A stretch of DNA of 12,008 bases, from positions 1 to 12,008 of the forward strand of contig JAGVCI010000023.1 of NCBI GenBank assembly GCA_020059985.1, in the 5' to 3' direction. Source of the DNA: Candidatus Peribacterales bacterium (GTDB lineage Bacteria > Patescibacteriota > Gracilibacteria > Peribacterales > Peribacteraceae). Position 1 is the stretch's first letter; each line of letters begins with the position of its first letter. Below, in pieces: positions 1-6,092 of the stretch. A program made the position numbers and the translations under genes. The notes beneath the pieces are model-generated. The model had not been told where the DNA came from. It ran no database searches and saw nothing but the letters and a program-made list of their open reading frames with translations.

Positions 1-1
1 A

Positions 2-595
2 AATTGCGCGATGAATACCGAGCCGATCAGCATAAACCACGAGATCGCAAAAATCGTGCAGCAGCAATGGGCAACCTTGGGCGTACACATCGAGATCCAA
101 CTTCCGGAGACGAGACAGGAATTCGAAGAGCTCCTCCTCGAACGCAACTACGATATTCTCCTCTTCGGACAATCCCTGCTCGATAACTTGGATAGCTATC
201 CGTACTGGCACAGCTCCAATATCCAGCGCCTCTCCGGAGAGAAGAAAGACTTGAGACTGGATGCGTATAACCTGTCGCAGTACTCATCATTGGAGACAGA
301 CTCGCTCCTCGAGCGCATTCGCCAAACCTATGACCCAGAGGAACGCACGCAATCCCTCGAGGAACTCCGCGAGATCCTCAAGCGTGATGTGCCCGCGATC
401 TTCCTCTACGCCCCGCTCTATACGTTCGCTTTTGAGCAGGACCTGCAGGGAATAGACCTCGGTGATCTCTCCATGCACTCCGATAGGTTCCTCACGCTCC
501 ATAAGTGGTTTACCAAGGAGGAACGCCGGTTTGTGCCAGGGAAAAGCTGGTGGTCGTTCCTGCCGTGGCTCTTCTCCAGTCGGTCCGCTACGTAA
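2..595 (+). CDS. ABC transporter substrate-binding protein, family 5 (peptide/nickel type), C-terminal part
   Basis: The reading frame is open from base 2 to the stop at 593-595, so the gene begins outside the window; the ATG at 11 is probably an internal Met. About 197 residues are visible. The order of features matches the C-terminal lobe of extracellular solute-binding proteins family 5: a helix ending in an 'LGVHIEIQLPE' strand, then 'NYDILLFGQS' (the typical yDl.l.Gw strand), a 'DSYPYWHSS' ligand-side segment, and a 'EELREILKRDVPAIFLYAP' helix-strand unit. The family binds oligopeptides or related ligands outside the membrane and delivers them to a permease. The tail is aromatic and basic with no added domain. 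Permease and ATPase genes are not in view, so the substrate is unknown. An rplI promoter starts only 8 bases after the stop. Confidence 0.85.
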   Translation, partial: NCAMNTEPISINHEIAKIVQQQWATLGVHIEIQLPETRQEFEELLLERNYDILLFGQSLLDNLDSYPYWHSSNIQRLSGEKKDLRLDAYNLSQYSSLETDSLLERIRQTYDPEERTQSLEELREILKRDVPAIFLYAPLYTFAFEQDLQGIDLGDLSMHSDRFLTLHKWFTKEERRFVPGKSWWSFLPWLFSSRSAT

Positions 596-602
596 AAAGC
601 CC

Positions 603-631
603 TTGACACCCCTCGGTGTGATCCCTAGAAT
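603..631 (+). promoter_or_regulatory. sigma70-like promoter of rplI
   Basis: A perfect -35 TTGACA lies at 603-608 and a -10 TAGAAT at 626-631, separated by exactly 17 bases. The predicted transcript start is near 638, giving a leader of about 14 bases before the rplI ATG at 652. This leader has no Shine-Dalgarno sequence. Confidence 0.75.
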
Positions 632-651
632 TTCGCGGCTTCGAATTTCGT

Positions 652-1101
652 ATGGAAATCATTTTACTTCAAGACGTTCCCGGCATTGGTAAGAAAAACG
701 ACCTCCTTCTGGTCGGTGACGGCTTCGCGCTCAATTTCTTGCTTCCCCAGAATAAGGCTTTGGTCGCAACACCGACTGTGCGCCGCCGCTACGCTGAGCA
801 AATCAAGCGCCGTGCGGAGGAGCGCGAGACGGAGAAGAAGCTCCGCGAGGGAACGGTTGGACTCCTCAAGGGCAAAGAAGTTCTCTTCGAACGCAAGATC
901 ACGAAGGCCGGTAGCCTCTACGCTGCGATCACAGCCAAGCACATCACGGAAGCGTTGAAGAAGCAGCACGGCATCGAGGTTGCAGAAACCGCGATTGATG
1001 CAGGTGAAGAGCCGATCAAGGAACTCGGATCGTTCGATGTGAAGCTCAAGGTTGGTGATGTCGAACAGCCGTTCACGGTGAAGGTCGTCGAGGAGAAATA
1101 A
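652..1101 (+). CDS. rplI: 50S ribosomal protein bL9
   Basis: A 149-residue protein, the usual length for bL9. The N-terminal domain carries the family signature: an 'ILLQDVPGIGKKNDLLLV' strand-loop followed by 'DGFALNFLLPQNKAL' (the conserved dGyarNfLiP motif, residues about 24-37). A long charged connecting helix (about 43-75) leads to a C-terminal RNA-binding domain with 'GSLYAAITAKHI' and ends with 'VKVVEEK'. bL9 binds 23S rRNA near the L1 stalk and helps keep the reading frame. The usual rpsF-ssb-rpsR neighbours are absent; the gene stands alone behind its own strong promoter. The ATG at 652 fits the family N-terminus although no SD precedes it. Confidence 0.97.
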   Translation: MEIILLQDVPGIGKKNDLLLVGDGFALNFLLPQNKALVATPTVRRRYAEQIKRRAEERETEKKLREGTVGLLKGKEVLFERKITKAGSLYAAITAKHITEALKKQHGIEVAETAIDAGEEPIKELGSFDVKLKVGDVEQPFTVKVVEEK

Positions 1102-1114
1102 TCCAAAGGAACAG

Positions 1115-1147
1115 AAGTCCCTGACGCGTCGGACATGCGTTTTTTTG
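1115..1147 (+). terminator. possible terminator after rplI
   Basis: Short inverted repeats (GTCC at 1117-1120 with GGAC at 1131-1134, enclosing GA/TC around CGCG; alternatively ACGC at 1124-1127 with GCGT at 1137-1140) are followed by a run of seven T ending at 1146. The stems are weak and compete with each other, so this is only a candidate for the end of the rplI transcript. Confidence 0.4.
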
Positions 1148-1184
1148 CGTGTCTGTCATCTCTTACTACTTTTCCCCGAATGCG

Positions 1185-1193
1185 TAATACTAT
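1185..1193 (+). promoter_or_regulatory. -10 region of the tRNA-Ile promoter
   Basis: The overlapping hexamers TAATAC (1185-1190) and TACTAT (1188-1193) lie 6-7 bases before the mature tRNA 5' end, the right distance for a start close to the tRNA. The -35 is weak (TTACTA at 1163-1168 is too far away). Confidence 0.35.
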
Positions 1194-1199
1194 TTTCAT

Positions 1200-1277
1200 G
1201 CGCCAGTAGCTCAGCCTGGTTAGAGCTCCGGACTTATAAACCGGCGGTCGGTGGTTCAAATCCCCCCTGGCGCACCA
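1200..1277 (+). tRNA. tRNA-Ile, anticodon TAT
   Basis: The cloverleaf is: acceptor stem GCGCCAG/CTGGCGC (7 bp), D stem GCTC/GAGC with G18-G19 present, anticodon loop CTTATAA (1233-1239) and T loop TTCAAAT, with discriminator A and an encoded CCA (1275-1277). With U33 at 1234 the anticodon is TAT (1235-1237), reading the Ile codon AUA. Two stem positions do not pair: A31-A39 in the anticodon stem (1232 and 1240) and U-C in the middle of the T stem (1252 and 1264). Each would be repaired by a single base change. Most bacteria read AUA with a lysidine-modified CAU tRNA instead. Confidence 0.88.
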
Positions 1278-1281
1278 AAAC

Positions 1282-1632
1282 TTAAAAGTCATCCGGATAT
1301 TCTTCGGCACTCGTTTCGTGAGCAGACAAAATTTCCTTTGCATTACCACGCACATATTCGTAAAGAGCGTCAACAGCGTCATTCCATTCCGGAAGAAGTT
1401 CCATACTCTGTATTTTTCCCCTTACAGCATTCATGGAAGCATGACCAAGAGGCGTGTACGGTGAGGTGAAAGCTGTAGGAAGTGAGCAGTGATGTTTTTG
1501 CACTCTCCATGCAGCGTGATTTGCTGTTTGATCGAGCATGGAACGAATAACGGATTCTGGTGTGTGACCTGGGAGAGGAGAAATGCGCGTGCCTCTCACG
1601 AAAGAATCAATAATATCTTTTGGCCAATCCAT
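1282..1632 (-). CDS. hypothetical protein, 116 aa
   Basis: I do not recognise this protein. It is soluble, with no signal peptide or membrane segment. It contains 'GHTPESVIRSMLDQTANHAAW', a Pro/Thr-rich middle ('TSPYTPLGHAS'), then an amphipathic helix 'WNDAVDALYEYVRGNAKEIL' and an acidic tail. It lies 26 bases downstream of cca on the same strand and could be co-transcribed with it. No SD precedes the ATG at 1630-1632, which is normal in this window. Its stop is only 4 bases from the 3' end of the convergent tRNA-Ile. The amino-acid composition is that of a real protein and no longer competing ORF exists, but conservation could not be tested. Confidence 0.55.
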   Translation of the reverse strand: MDWPKDIIDSFVRGTRISPLPGHTPESVIRSMLDQTANHAAWRVQKHHCSLPTAFTSPYTPLGHASMNAVRGKIQSMELLPEWNDAVDALYEYVRGNAKEILSAHETSAEEYPDDF

Positions 1633-1658
1633 GGTCTGAAATTAGCACAATTTTGTCT

Positions 1659-3011
1659 CTACTGCATTTTCTTGAGGAACTCCTCCGCCTCTTTCTTTGT
1701 CTTCACCTCTCCCTTCACCTGCGCGTCGTGAAGTTTTTGCAGGGCTTGCCCAACTTTCTCTCCTGGTTGAAGCCTAAGGATCTCCATCACGCGATCGCCG
1801 GAGAGTAGCGGTTTCTCCGGTGACGGACGTGCATCTAAGAAGTGATTGTAGTCATCGATAATTTTTTCATAGAGCGTGAAGTCCGATGGCGTGGAACCCG
1901 CACAGTCGAGCCAGAACACCTGGAGAAGTTCGGTGAACCACGGATGGTAGTACCAGTGCGCTTTGCGCTCGGGCGGCATCTCAAAGAACGAGCCCATCAT
2001 CATGTGGTGTTTCACGAGCCAGCGAATTTTTTCTTTCCGTTTACTCGGACACTGCAGACGTTGAAGAATATCAGCGGCGATATCTGCGCCGACGGATGCG
2101 TGATCGTTGAAGTGAATGCGATCACCCTCGATGGTGAAGGTCTTCGGTTTTCCGATGTCGTGGAAGAGTCCCGCGAAACGCGTGTCTGCGTTGTGGTCGT
2201 CGGTAAAGGAGGCAATCACCTGTAAAAGGTGGTTCCACACATCACCTTCCTCATGCCAGTTTTTTGGCTGTCCGACGCCCTTACAGGCATGCAGCTCCGG
2301 GAGCAGGTGCTCCAGGATATCCGTCTCCCACATGTCTTCAAACGCGACCTGCGGCGCGGGTCCCATGAGAATTTTTTCCAATTCTTCAAACTGTCTGGAG
2401 CCCGAGAGAATGGTGATGAGCTTTGCGTTCTTATGGAGTGCTTTAAATGTTTCCGGGTGATACTGACCGCCGATGAGTGCGCGGAAGCGAATGACACGGA
2501 GTAATCGCAGTGCATCGTGTTGGATACGCACGTCCGGTTCTCCGATGATGCGAATCAATCTCTCATTCAAATCTTTCTCGCCACCAAACGGATCGAAGAG
2601 CTCACGCGAGATCGGGTTCCAGTAGAGCGCGTTGATCGTGATGTCGCGCCTCGCCGCATCATGCTCGCGATCGGTGAATGCCACGGACTCCGGATGTCGA
2701 CCATTACTCACAACAGTTTCCTCACGAAACGTCGTCACTTCGAAGACGTGCCCACCGATGGAGACGATCACGACACCGAGGTGCGAAGCAGACTCATCAC
2801 TTTTCTTAAAAAGCTTTGCGACATCTTTCGGGAGTGCATTCGTCGCGATGTCGATATCTTTCGGCACGATCCCCATCACCATGTCGCGCACGCATCCTCC
2901 GACCCACCACGCCTCGAAGCCCGCATCGTGCAGTGTTTCGCACACGCGGTACGCCTGTTCGCCCCGAGGAGCATGCAGAGCATCCGCTTCGATTTCTTTC
3001 GCGATCGGCAT
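1659..3011 (-). CDS. cca: CCA tRNA nucleotidyltransferase / poly(A) polymerase family, with HD domain
   Basis: A 450-residue class II nucleotidyltransferase. Visible motifs, in order: GGCVRD (38-43), the metal-binding DID (D52, D54), 'FEVTTFR' (90-96), RRD (121-123), the 'LLRVIRFRA' neck region (170-178), then an HD-superfamily phosphohydrolase domain with HD at 284-285 in 'LFHDIGKPK' and 'KHHMMM' further on. The family adds or repairs the 3' CCA of tRNAs using CTP and ATP; close relatives add poly(A), and sequence motifs alone do not fully separate the two. All three tRNA genes in the window already encode CCA, so repair of damaged ends is the likely role if it is a CCA enzyme. Start at 3011; the first 20 residues are weakly conserved in the family, so the exact start is less certain. 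Confidence 0.93.
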   Translation of the reverse strand: MPIAKEIEADALHAPRGEQAYRVCETLHDAGFEAWWVGGCVRDMVMGIVPKDIDIATNALPKDVAKLFKKSDESASHLGVVIVSIGGHVFEVTTFREETVVSNGRHPESVAFTDREHDAARRDITINALYWNPISRELFDPFGGEKDLNERLIRIIGEPDVRIQHDALRLLRVIRFRALIGGQYHPETFKALHKNAKLITILSGSRQFEELEKILMGPAPQVAFEDMWETDILEHLLPELHACKGVGQPKNWHEEGDVWNHLLQVIASFTDDHNADTRFAGLFHDIGKPKTFTIEGDRIHFNDHASVGADIAADILQRLQCPSKRKEKIRWLVKHHMMMGSFFEMPPERKAHWYYHPWFTELLQVFWLDCAGSTPSDFTLYEKIIDDYNHFLDARPSPEKPLLSGDRVMEILRLQPGEKVGQALQKLHDAQVKGEVKTKKEAEEFLKKMQ

Positions 3012-3018
3012 GTCCGCT

Positions 3019-3027
3019 ACACTAGCA
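3019..3027 (-). promoter_or_regulatory. possible extended -10 of cca
   Basis: On the minus strand TG-C-TAGTGT forms an extended -10 motif whose 3' end is 7 bases before the cca ATG (3009-3011). A transcript starting 6-8 bases downstream would be leaderless or nearly so. No convincing -35 is visible. Confidence 0.3.
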
Positions 3028-3046
3028 GGTGGTTTCCGCTTCCTCC

Positions 3047-3081
3047 ATCTCTCCTCGCTTATGCTTCGCTTTGCAGTCGCC
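3047..3081 (+). repeat. 35-bp direct repeat, copy 1
   Basis: Identical over 35 bases to 3126-3160 (offset 79 bp). This copy contains an ATG at 3061 that opens a 17-codon ORF (3061-3114) starting with the same residues, MLRFAVA, as the true gene, then reading into different sequence and stopping. Confidence 0.95.
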
Positions 3082-3098
3082 CTTCGACTGTGCTCAGG
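3081..3098 (+). repeat. REP-like short element between the repeat copies
   Basis: The 18 bases read CCTTCGAC-TGT-GCTCAGG. From memory this resembles an imperfect-palindrome consensus (CCTTCGAC, short spacer, GCTCAGG) that occurs in many copies between genes in several bacterial groups. It sits directly after repeat copy 1 and separates it from copy 2. Only one copy was noticed in this window. Confidence 0.4.
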
Positions 3099-3112
3099 CC
3101 GACTCGTAGAAT
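3084..3112 (+). promoter_or_regulatory. candidate promoter of the endonuclease-IV-like gene
   Basis: A -10 TAGAAT at 3107-3112, the same hexamer as in the rplI promoter, is preceded at 17 bases by TCGACT (3084-3089), a 4/6 match to the -35 consensus that lies inside the REP-like element. A start near 3119 would give a leader of about 20 bases to the ATG at 3140 and would exclude the upstream duplicate ATG from the mRNA. Confidence 0.4.
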
Positions 3113-3125
3113 AGACCTCTCACCG

Positions 3126-3160
3126 ATCTCTCCTCGCTTATGCTTCGCTTTGCAGTCGCC
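3126..3160 (+). repeat. 35-bp direct repeat, copy 2 (contains gene start)
   Basis: Second perfect copy of 3047-3081. It covers the 14 bases before the ATG at 3140 and the first seven codons of the endonuclease-IV-like gene. Confidence 0.95.
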
Positions 3161-3964
3161 GGCGTCCCGCACTCCACTCCCAAACCCGGGGGAACGGTCG
3201 AGGGACTCATGCACGCGCACAAGCTCGGCATAAGAGCGATGGAGATGGAATGGGTGCAGAACGTGCCGAAGAACCCCGAGCGTATGGCGGAGATCCGCGA
3301 AACTGCGGAAGCTCTCGAGATGACGCTCACCGTGCACGCACCGTATTACGTCAATCTGAATACCCCAGAGAAACCGAAACTCGAAGCCAGCAAGCGCCGC
3401 ATCCTCGATGCGCTCGCGATGGCTGAGCTCGCAGGCGCCTCTTCCGTCTGTGTCCACGCAGCATTTAATTTGGGAATGGACGAGAAGAGCGTCATGGAAA
3501 ATATTCGTAATGCGACCGAGGACATCCTCAGCAAGAAAGCGAAACTTTTCCCGCATGTGAATCTGGCGTACGAGTCGATGGGAAAACCAACACAGTTCGG
3601 AACACTCGAAGAAGTCTTAAAGATCAGTAAAGAATTTGATATCTACCCGTGCATCGACCCGGCGCACATGCACGCGCGCACGAATGGAAAGTGGAACAGC
3701 GCGAAAGAGTGGGAGGAGATGCTCGATCTGTACGAGAAGTACCTTGGAAAGAAATCACTCAAGCAGATGCACATGCACTTCTCTGGCATCGAGTACACGG
3801 TGAAAGGAGAACGTCGGCATCTCCCGCTCGAGAAAAGTGATGCGAAGTGGAAAGATTTTTTGAAAGTCTTAAAGAAACGAAAAGTGGAAGGCGTCGTCGT
3901 GTGCGAATCGCCTATTCTCGAGAAAGACACGCTTCTCATGCAGAAAACGTTTGCAAAACTCTAA
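3140..3964 (+). CDS. endonuclease IV-like AP endonuclease (TIM barrel, AP endonuclease family 2)
   Basis: A 274-residue protein with the Nfo fold. Metal-ligand motifs line up with E. coli Nfo: VHAPYY (H66), CVHAAF (H106), AYESMG (E145), CIDPAHMHAR (D173, H176), MHMHFSG (H213), RRHLPL (H227) and CESP (E256). Known members cleave the backbone 5' of abasic sites using three metal ions in base excision repair. The E. coli 'DRH' zinc motif reads 'RRH' here (R225 in place of the first Asp), so one ligand may differ; related TIM-barrel proteins of non-repair function cannot be excluded. The gene is preceded by a duplicated copy of its own start and lacks an SD. A hairpin follows the stop. Confidence 0.85.
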   Translation: MLRFAVAGVPHSTPKPGGTVEGLMHAHKLGIRAMEMEWVQNVPKNPERMAEIRETAEALEMTLTVHAPYYVNLNTPEKPKLEASKRRILDALAMAELAGASSVCVHAAFNLGMDEKSVMENIRNATEDILSKKAKLFPHVNLAYESMGKPTQFGTLEEVLKISKEFDIYPCIDPAHMHARTNGKWNSAKEWEEMLDLYEKYLGKKSLKQMHMHFSGIEYTVKGERRHLPLEKSDAKWKDFLKVLKKRKVEGVVVCESPILEKDTLLMQKTFAKL

Positions 3965-3967
3965 GAG

Positions 3968-4004
3968 AAATGGCCATCGATGCGAGATCGACAGCCATTT
4001 TCTA
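3968..4004. terminator. hairpin between convergent genes, likely terminator
   Basis: An outer stem AAATGGC (3968-3974)/GCCATTT (3994-4000) encloses an inner TCGAT/ATCGA pairing. It is followed by T-rich sequence on the plus strand and A-rich sequence on the left side. It sits between the endonuclease gene and the convergent secreted-protein gene and may serve both strands. Confidence 0.6.
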
Positions 4005-4022
4005 GCTTTGGGAAGCGGGGAA

Positions 4023-4448
4023 TTAGGCGTTTCTATGGCATTTCCATGTTCGCATCGATCTGACACGAAGCTGCAACGCTGAACGCAGCGTTGGATTGAA
4101 AAGCAGAAGCGATACTACTTCCGTAACTTGCACGTCCATCGTTCCATCAATTTCACTGAACGTGAATGTGTAATCACATTCCTTCACAACCAAGAGATAC
4201 GATCCGGCCGGTGTTTCGGCCGAACCAATCCCAAAAACTTCTGGGTGCCGATCGTAGTCGAATGGCACAGTATTAAATTTTCGGTCCCATCCTTGGACGA
4301 GATTGAGAGTTCCCATAGGAACCCATTCCCCATCTATGGGGATGAGAATCGTGAGGCTTTCCTCACCCTCCTCAAGTCGAAAATCTTCACTGAGCGCTGC
4401 TGCACTCGTACCCAAAAGCACAACTCCTGCAATCAAGATGTTTCTCAT
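4023..4448 (-). CDS. small secreted protein of unknown function, 141 aa
   Basis: I do not recognise the family. The N-terminus is a classic signal peptide: M-R-N, a hydrophobic core 'ILIAGVVLLG', then 'TSAAALSEDF' with a probable cleavage site after an Ala or Ser near residues 18-21. The mature part is acidic and beta-rich in appearance ('SLTILIPIDGEWVPMGTLNLV', 'DYTFTFSEIDGTMDVQVTEVV'), with one early Cys in 'VKECDYTF' and another near the basic C-terminus. There is no lipobox. The reading frame is open 15 codons further upstream, but I chose the ATG at 4446-4448 because it has both a strong SD and a signal peptide. The protein probably acts outside the cytoplasm. Confidence 0.75.
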   Translation of the reverse strand: MRNILIAGVVLLGTSAAALSEDFRLEEGEESLTILIPIDGEWVPMGTLNLVQGWDRKFNTVPFDYDRHPEVFGIGSAETPAGSYLLVVKECDYTFTFSEIDGTMDVQVTEVVSLLLFNPTLRSALQLRVRSMRTWKCHRNA

Positions 4449-4454
4449 GGTGTT

Positions 4455-4462
4455 ACTCCTTT
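4455..4462 (-). promoter_or_regulatory. strong Shine-Dalgarno of the secreted protein
   Basis: AAAGGAGT on the minus strand has its AGGAG core 7 bases before the ATG at 4446-4448. It decides the start in favour of this ATG over the upstream one, and it is the only near-consensus SD at a gene start in the window. Confidence 0.8.
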
Positions 4463-4536
4463 CCTCTCCGCTTTCCCAAACATCTGGCTTCATTCATGGG
4501 GACAGATGACTGAGGAAGAACGATGACAACGATCAA

Positions 4537-4550
4537 GTACGGGAACGTAC
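4537..4550. repeat. perfect 5-bp inverted repeat with GGAA loop
   Basis: GTACG, GGAA, CGTAC lies in the divergent intergenic region between the secreted-protein gene and gap, 65 bases before the gap ATG. It could be a small operator or an RNA hairpin; I see no direct evidence for either. Confidence 0.35.
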
Positions 4551-4614
4551 GCCCACTTCTTTCGTGACGCAAATACGCATCTTTGCTAGAGTCTCGGCAA
4601 TCCCCTATTCACTC

Positions 4615-5619
4615 ATGAATATCGCTATCAATGGATTTGGACGCATTGGCAGACAAGCCCTTCGGATCATCCTGGAGAAGCACCCAGAGCTCAAAGTGGT
4701 CCTCATCAATGACCTCACCGATGATGAGACACTCGCGCACCTCTTCCGGTTCGATAGTTCGTACGGCACGTTTCACGGCGCAGTCGCGGTGAAAGATGGC
4801 ACACTCGTGATCGGGAAGCAGACGATTCACTCGATGGCGGAGAAAGATCCGGCGAAACTTCCGCACGGCGATCTGAAAGTGGATGTTGTTCTGGAGTGCA
4901 CCGGCGTCTTCACGAAGCGTGATGCTGCGGCGACTCACCTCACAGCCGGTGCGAAGAAAGTGATTATCTCGGCGCCGTGCAAAGACAAAGCTGATGGGAC
5001 TTTCTGTCTGGGTGTGAATGAAGAGAAATACGATCCGAAGACGATGGATGTGATCTCGAACGCATCGTGCACGACGAACTGCCTCGCGCCGATGGTGAAA
5101 GTACTCAATGATGCATTTGGTATCAAAGAAGGACTGATGACGACGATTCACAGTTACACGAACGATCAGAACCTGCTCGATCTCCCGCACAAAGATCTTC
5201 GCAGAGCGCGTGCTGCAGCAGTGAACATTGTCCCGACGAGTACGGGTGCCGCAAAAGCGATTGGACTTGTAGTGCCAGAGCTAGAAGGAAAACTCGATGG
5301 AATCGCGGTGCGTGTGCCGACCCCGACGGGAAGTTTGAATGATGTCACAGTCGTCACCGAGAAATCCGTCACAGCCGAAGCGATCAACGATGCGTTCAAG
5401 AAAGCCGCGAGCGGACGCATGAAAGGGATTCTCCGCATCGAGGAGCGCCCGATTGTGTCTCACGACATCGTCGGTGATCCGGCGAGTTGCATCCTCGATA
5501 CCGAGCTCACGAATACACGCGGAACAAACCTTGCGAAGGTGTTTGGTTGGTACGACAACGAATGGGGCTACTCCAATCGCTTGGTTGAGCTCGCAAAATA
5601 TATTGGAGAGAAACTCTAG
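4615..5619 (+). CDS. gap: glyceraldehyde-3-phosphate dehydrogenase, phosphorylating type
   Basis: A 334-residue enzyme. NINGFGRIGR-type start 'NIAINGFGRIGR' (Rossmann NAD site, residues 2-13), D33 after 'VVLIN' (NAD rather than NADP preference), catalytic C152 in 'SNASCTTNCLAP', H179 in 'TTIHSYTNDQ', 'LDLPHKDLRRARAA', 'IVPTSTGAAKA', and the C-terminal 'WYDNEWGYSNRLVELAKYI'. It converts glyceraldehyde-3-phosphate to 1,3-bisphosphoglycerate in glycolysis. The frame is open upstream to a GTG at 4564, but the family N-terminus begins at the ATG at 4615. The next gene converges on it, with one base between the stops. Confidence 0.98.
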   Translation: MNIAINGFGRIGRQALRIILEKHPELKVVLINDLTDDETLAHLFRFDSSYGTFHGAVAVKDGTLVIGKQTIHSMAEKDPAKLPHGDLKVDVVLECTGVFTKRDAAATHLTAGAKKVIISAPCKDKADGTFCLGVNEEKYDPKTMDVISNASCTTNCLAPMVKVLNDAFGIKEGLMTTIHSYTNDQNLLDLPHKDLRRARAAAVNIVPTSTGAAKAIGLVVPELEGKLDGIAVRVPTPTGSLNDVTVVTEKSVTAEAINDAFKKAASGRMKGILRIEERPIVSHDIVGDPASCILDTELTNTRGTNLAKVFGWYDNEWGYSNRLVELAKYIGEKL

Positions 5620-5620
5620 G

Positions 5621-6004
5621 TCACGCTGCAAACCTCTTCCCCCTGCGGTCAGCCCAAGTTTTATTTTCTTCATCGTGAATCCTCTTTTTCTGATCGGCTT
5701 GAAAGATGGCCGCAAGCCTATGTTGAAGCTTTGCTCTGCCACTCTCAATTTCTCGGACTGCGTTGGAGGGAGCGTCCTTTGATGCTTCCTGAAGAATTCT
5801 TTCATACCGCTGATCCATTTCATCCAAGAGCTGCGTCACTTCCGGACTGTTTACGTAACCATCCATCTCGTCGTTTCCGAGAACCATCTCGAGCACTTCA
5901 TTCAGACTTCGCCCCTTCTCAATGGGATCTTGTACTTGTGCTTGTGACTCCACGATGAGATCGTGTGCCGACTGTAATTGTTCATCTCGGTAATGTTGTT
6001 CCAT
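5621..6004 (-). CDS. hypothetical hydrophilic helical protein, 127 aa
   Basis: No family recognised. The protein is highly charged and predicted to be almost all helix, rich in Gln, Glu, Arg and Asp: 'EQLQSAHDLIVESQAQVQD', 'VTQLLDEMDQRYERILQEA', 'RAKLQHRLAAIFQADQKKR'. It ends with a basic tail. There is no signal peptide and no Cys. A good promoter precedes it and the 5' leader is about 20 bases without SD. It is tail-to-tail with gap, with a single base between stops, which supports it being a real gene that bounds gap. A longer frame at 5281-5823 on the same strand lies mostly opposite gap and is a shadow. Confidence 0.65.
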   Translation of the reverse strand: MEQHYRDEQLQSAHDLIVESQAQVQDPIEKGRSLNEVLEMVLGNDEMDGYVNSPEVTQLLDEMDQRYERILQEASKDAPSNAVREIESGRAKLQHRLAAIFQADQKKRIHDEENKTWADRRGKRFAA

Positions 6005-6029
6005 AGGTGTTTGTGGAATGTTTAATTAT

Positions 6030-6058
6030 ATTATAACACTTTTTCTATTTATTGTGAA
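6030..6058 (-). promoter_or_regulatory. sigma70-like promoter of the 127-aa gene
   Basis: On the minus strand TTCACA (6053-6058) and a perfect TATAAT (6030-6035) are separated by 17 bases, in an AT-rich island. The predicted start is near 6023, about 19 bases before the ATG at 6002-6004. Confidence 0.7.
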
Positions 6059-6092
6059 TATTGAGCAATCTGTACTAAAACGCCGATTCAAC

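Noticed and set aside
1132..1158. Hairpin with an all-T loop after rplI (acatgc / gcgtgt around T7)
   Set aside because: The T run is in the loop and not after the stem, so it is not an intrinsic terminator in this reading.
918..1382. Minus-strand ORF of 154 aa
   Set aside because: Runs antisense through rplI and the whole tRNA-Ile gene; cannot be a real gene.
2517..3233. Plus-strand ORF of 238 aa
   Set aside because: Lies almost entirely opposite cca, whose motifs are unmistakable; the translation is Arg/Ser/His-rich without family features.
4583..4611. Possible gap promoter TTGCTA-N17-TATTCA
   Set aside because: The -10 ends 3 bases before the gap ATG, so the transcript would start inside or after the start codon; the real promoter is probably upstream but I cannot place it.
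5281..5823. Minus-strand ORF of 180 aa
   Set aside because: Mostly opposite gap and overlapping the better-supported 127-aa gene in another frame.
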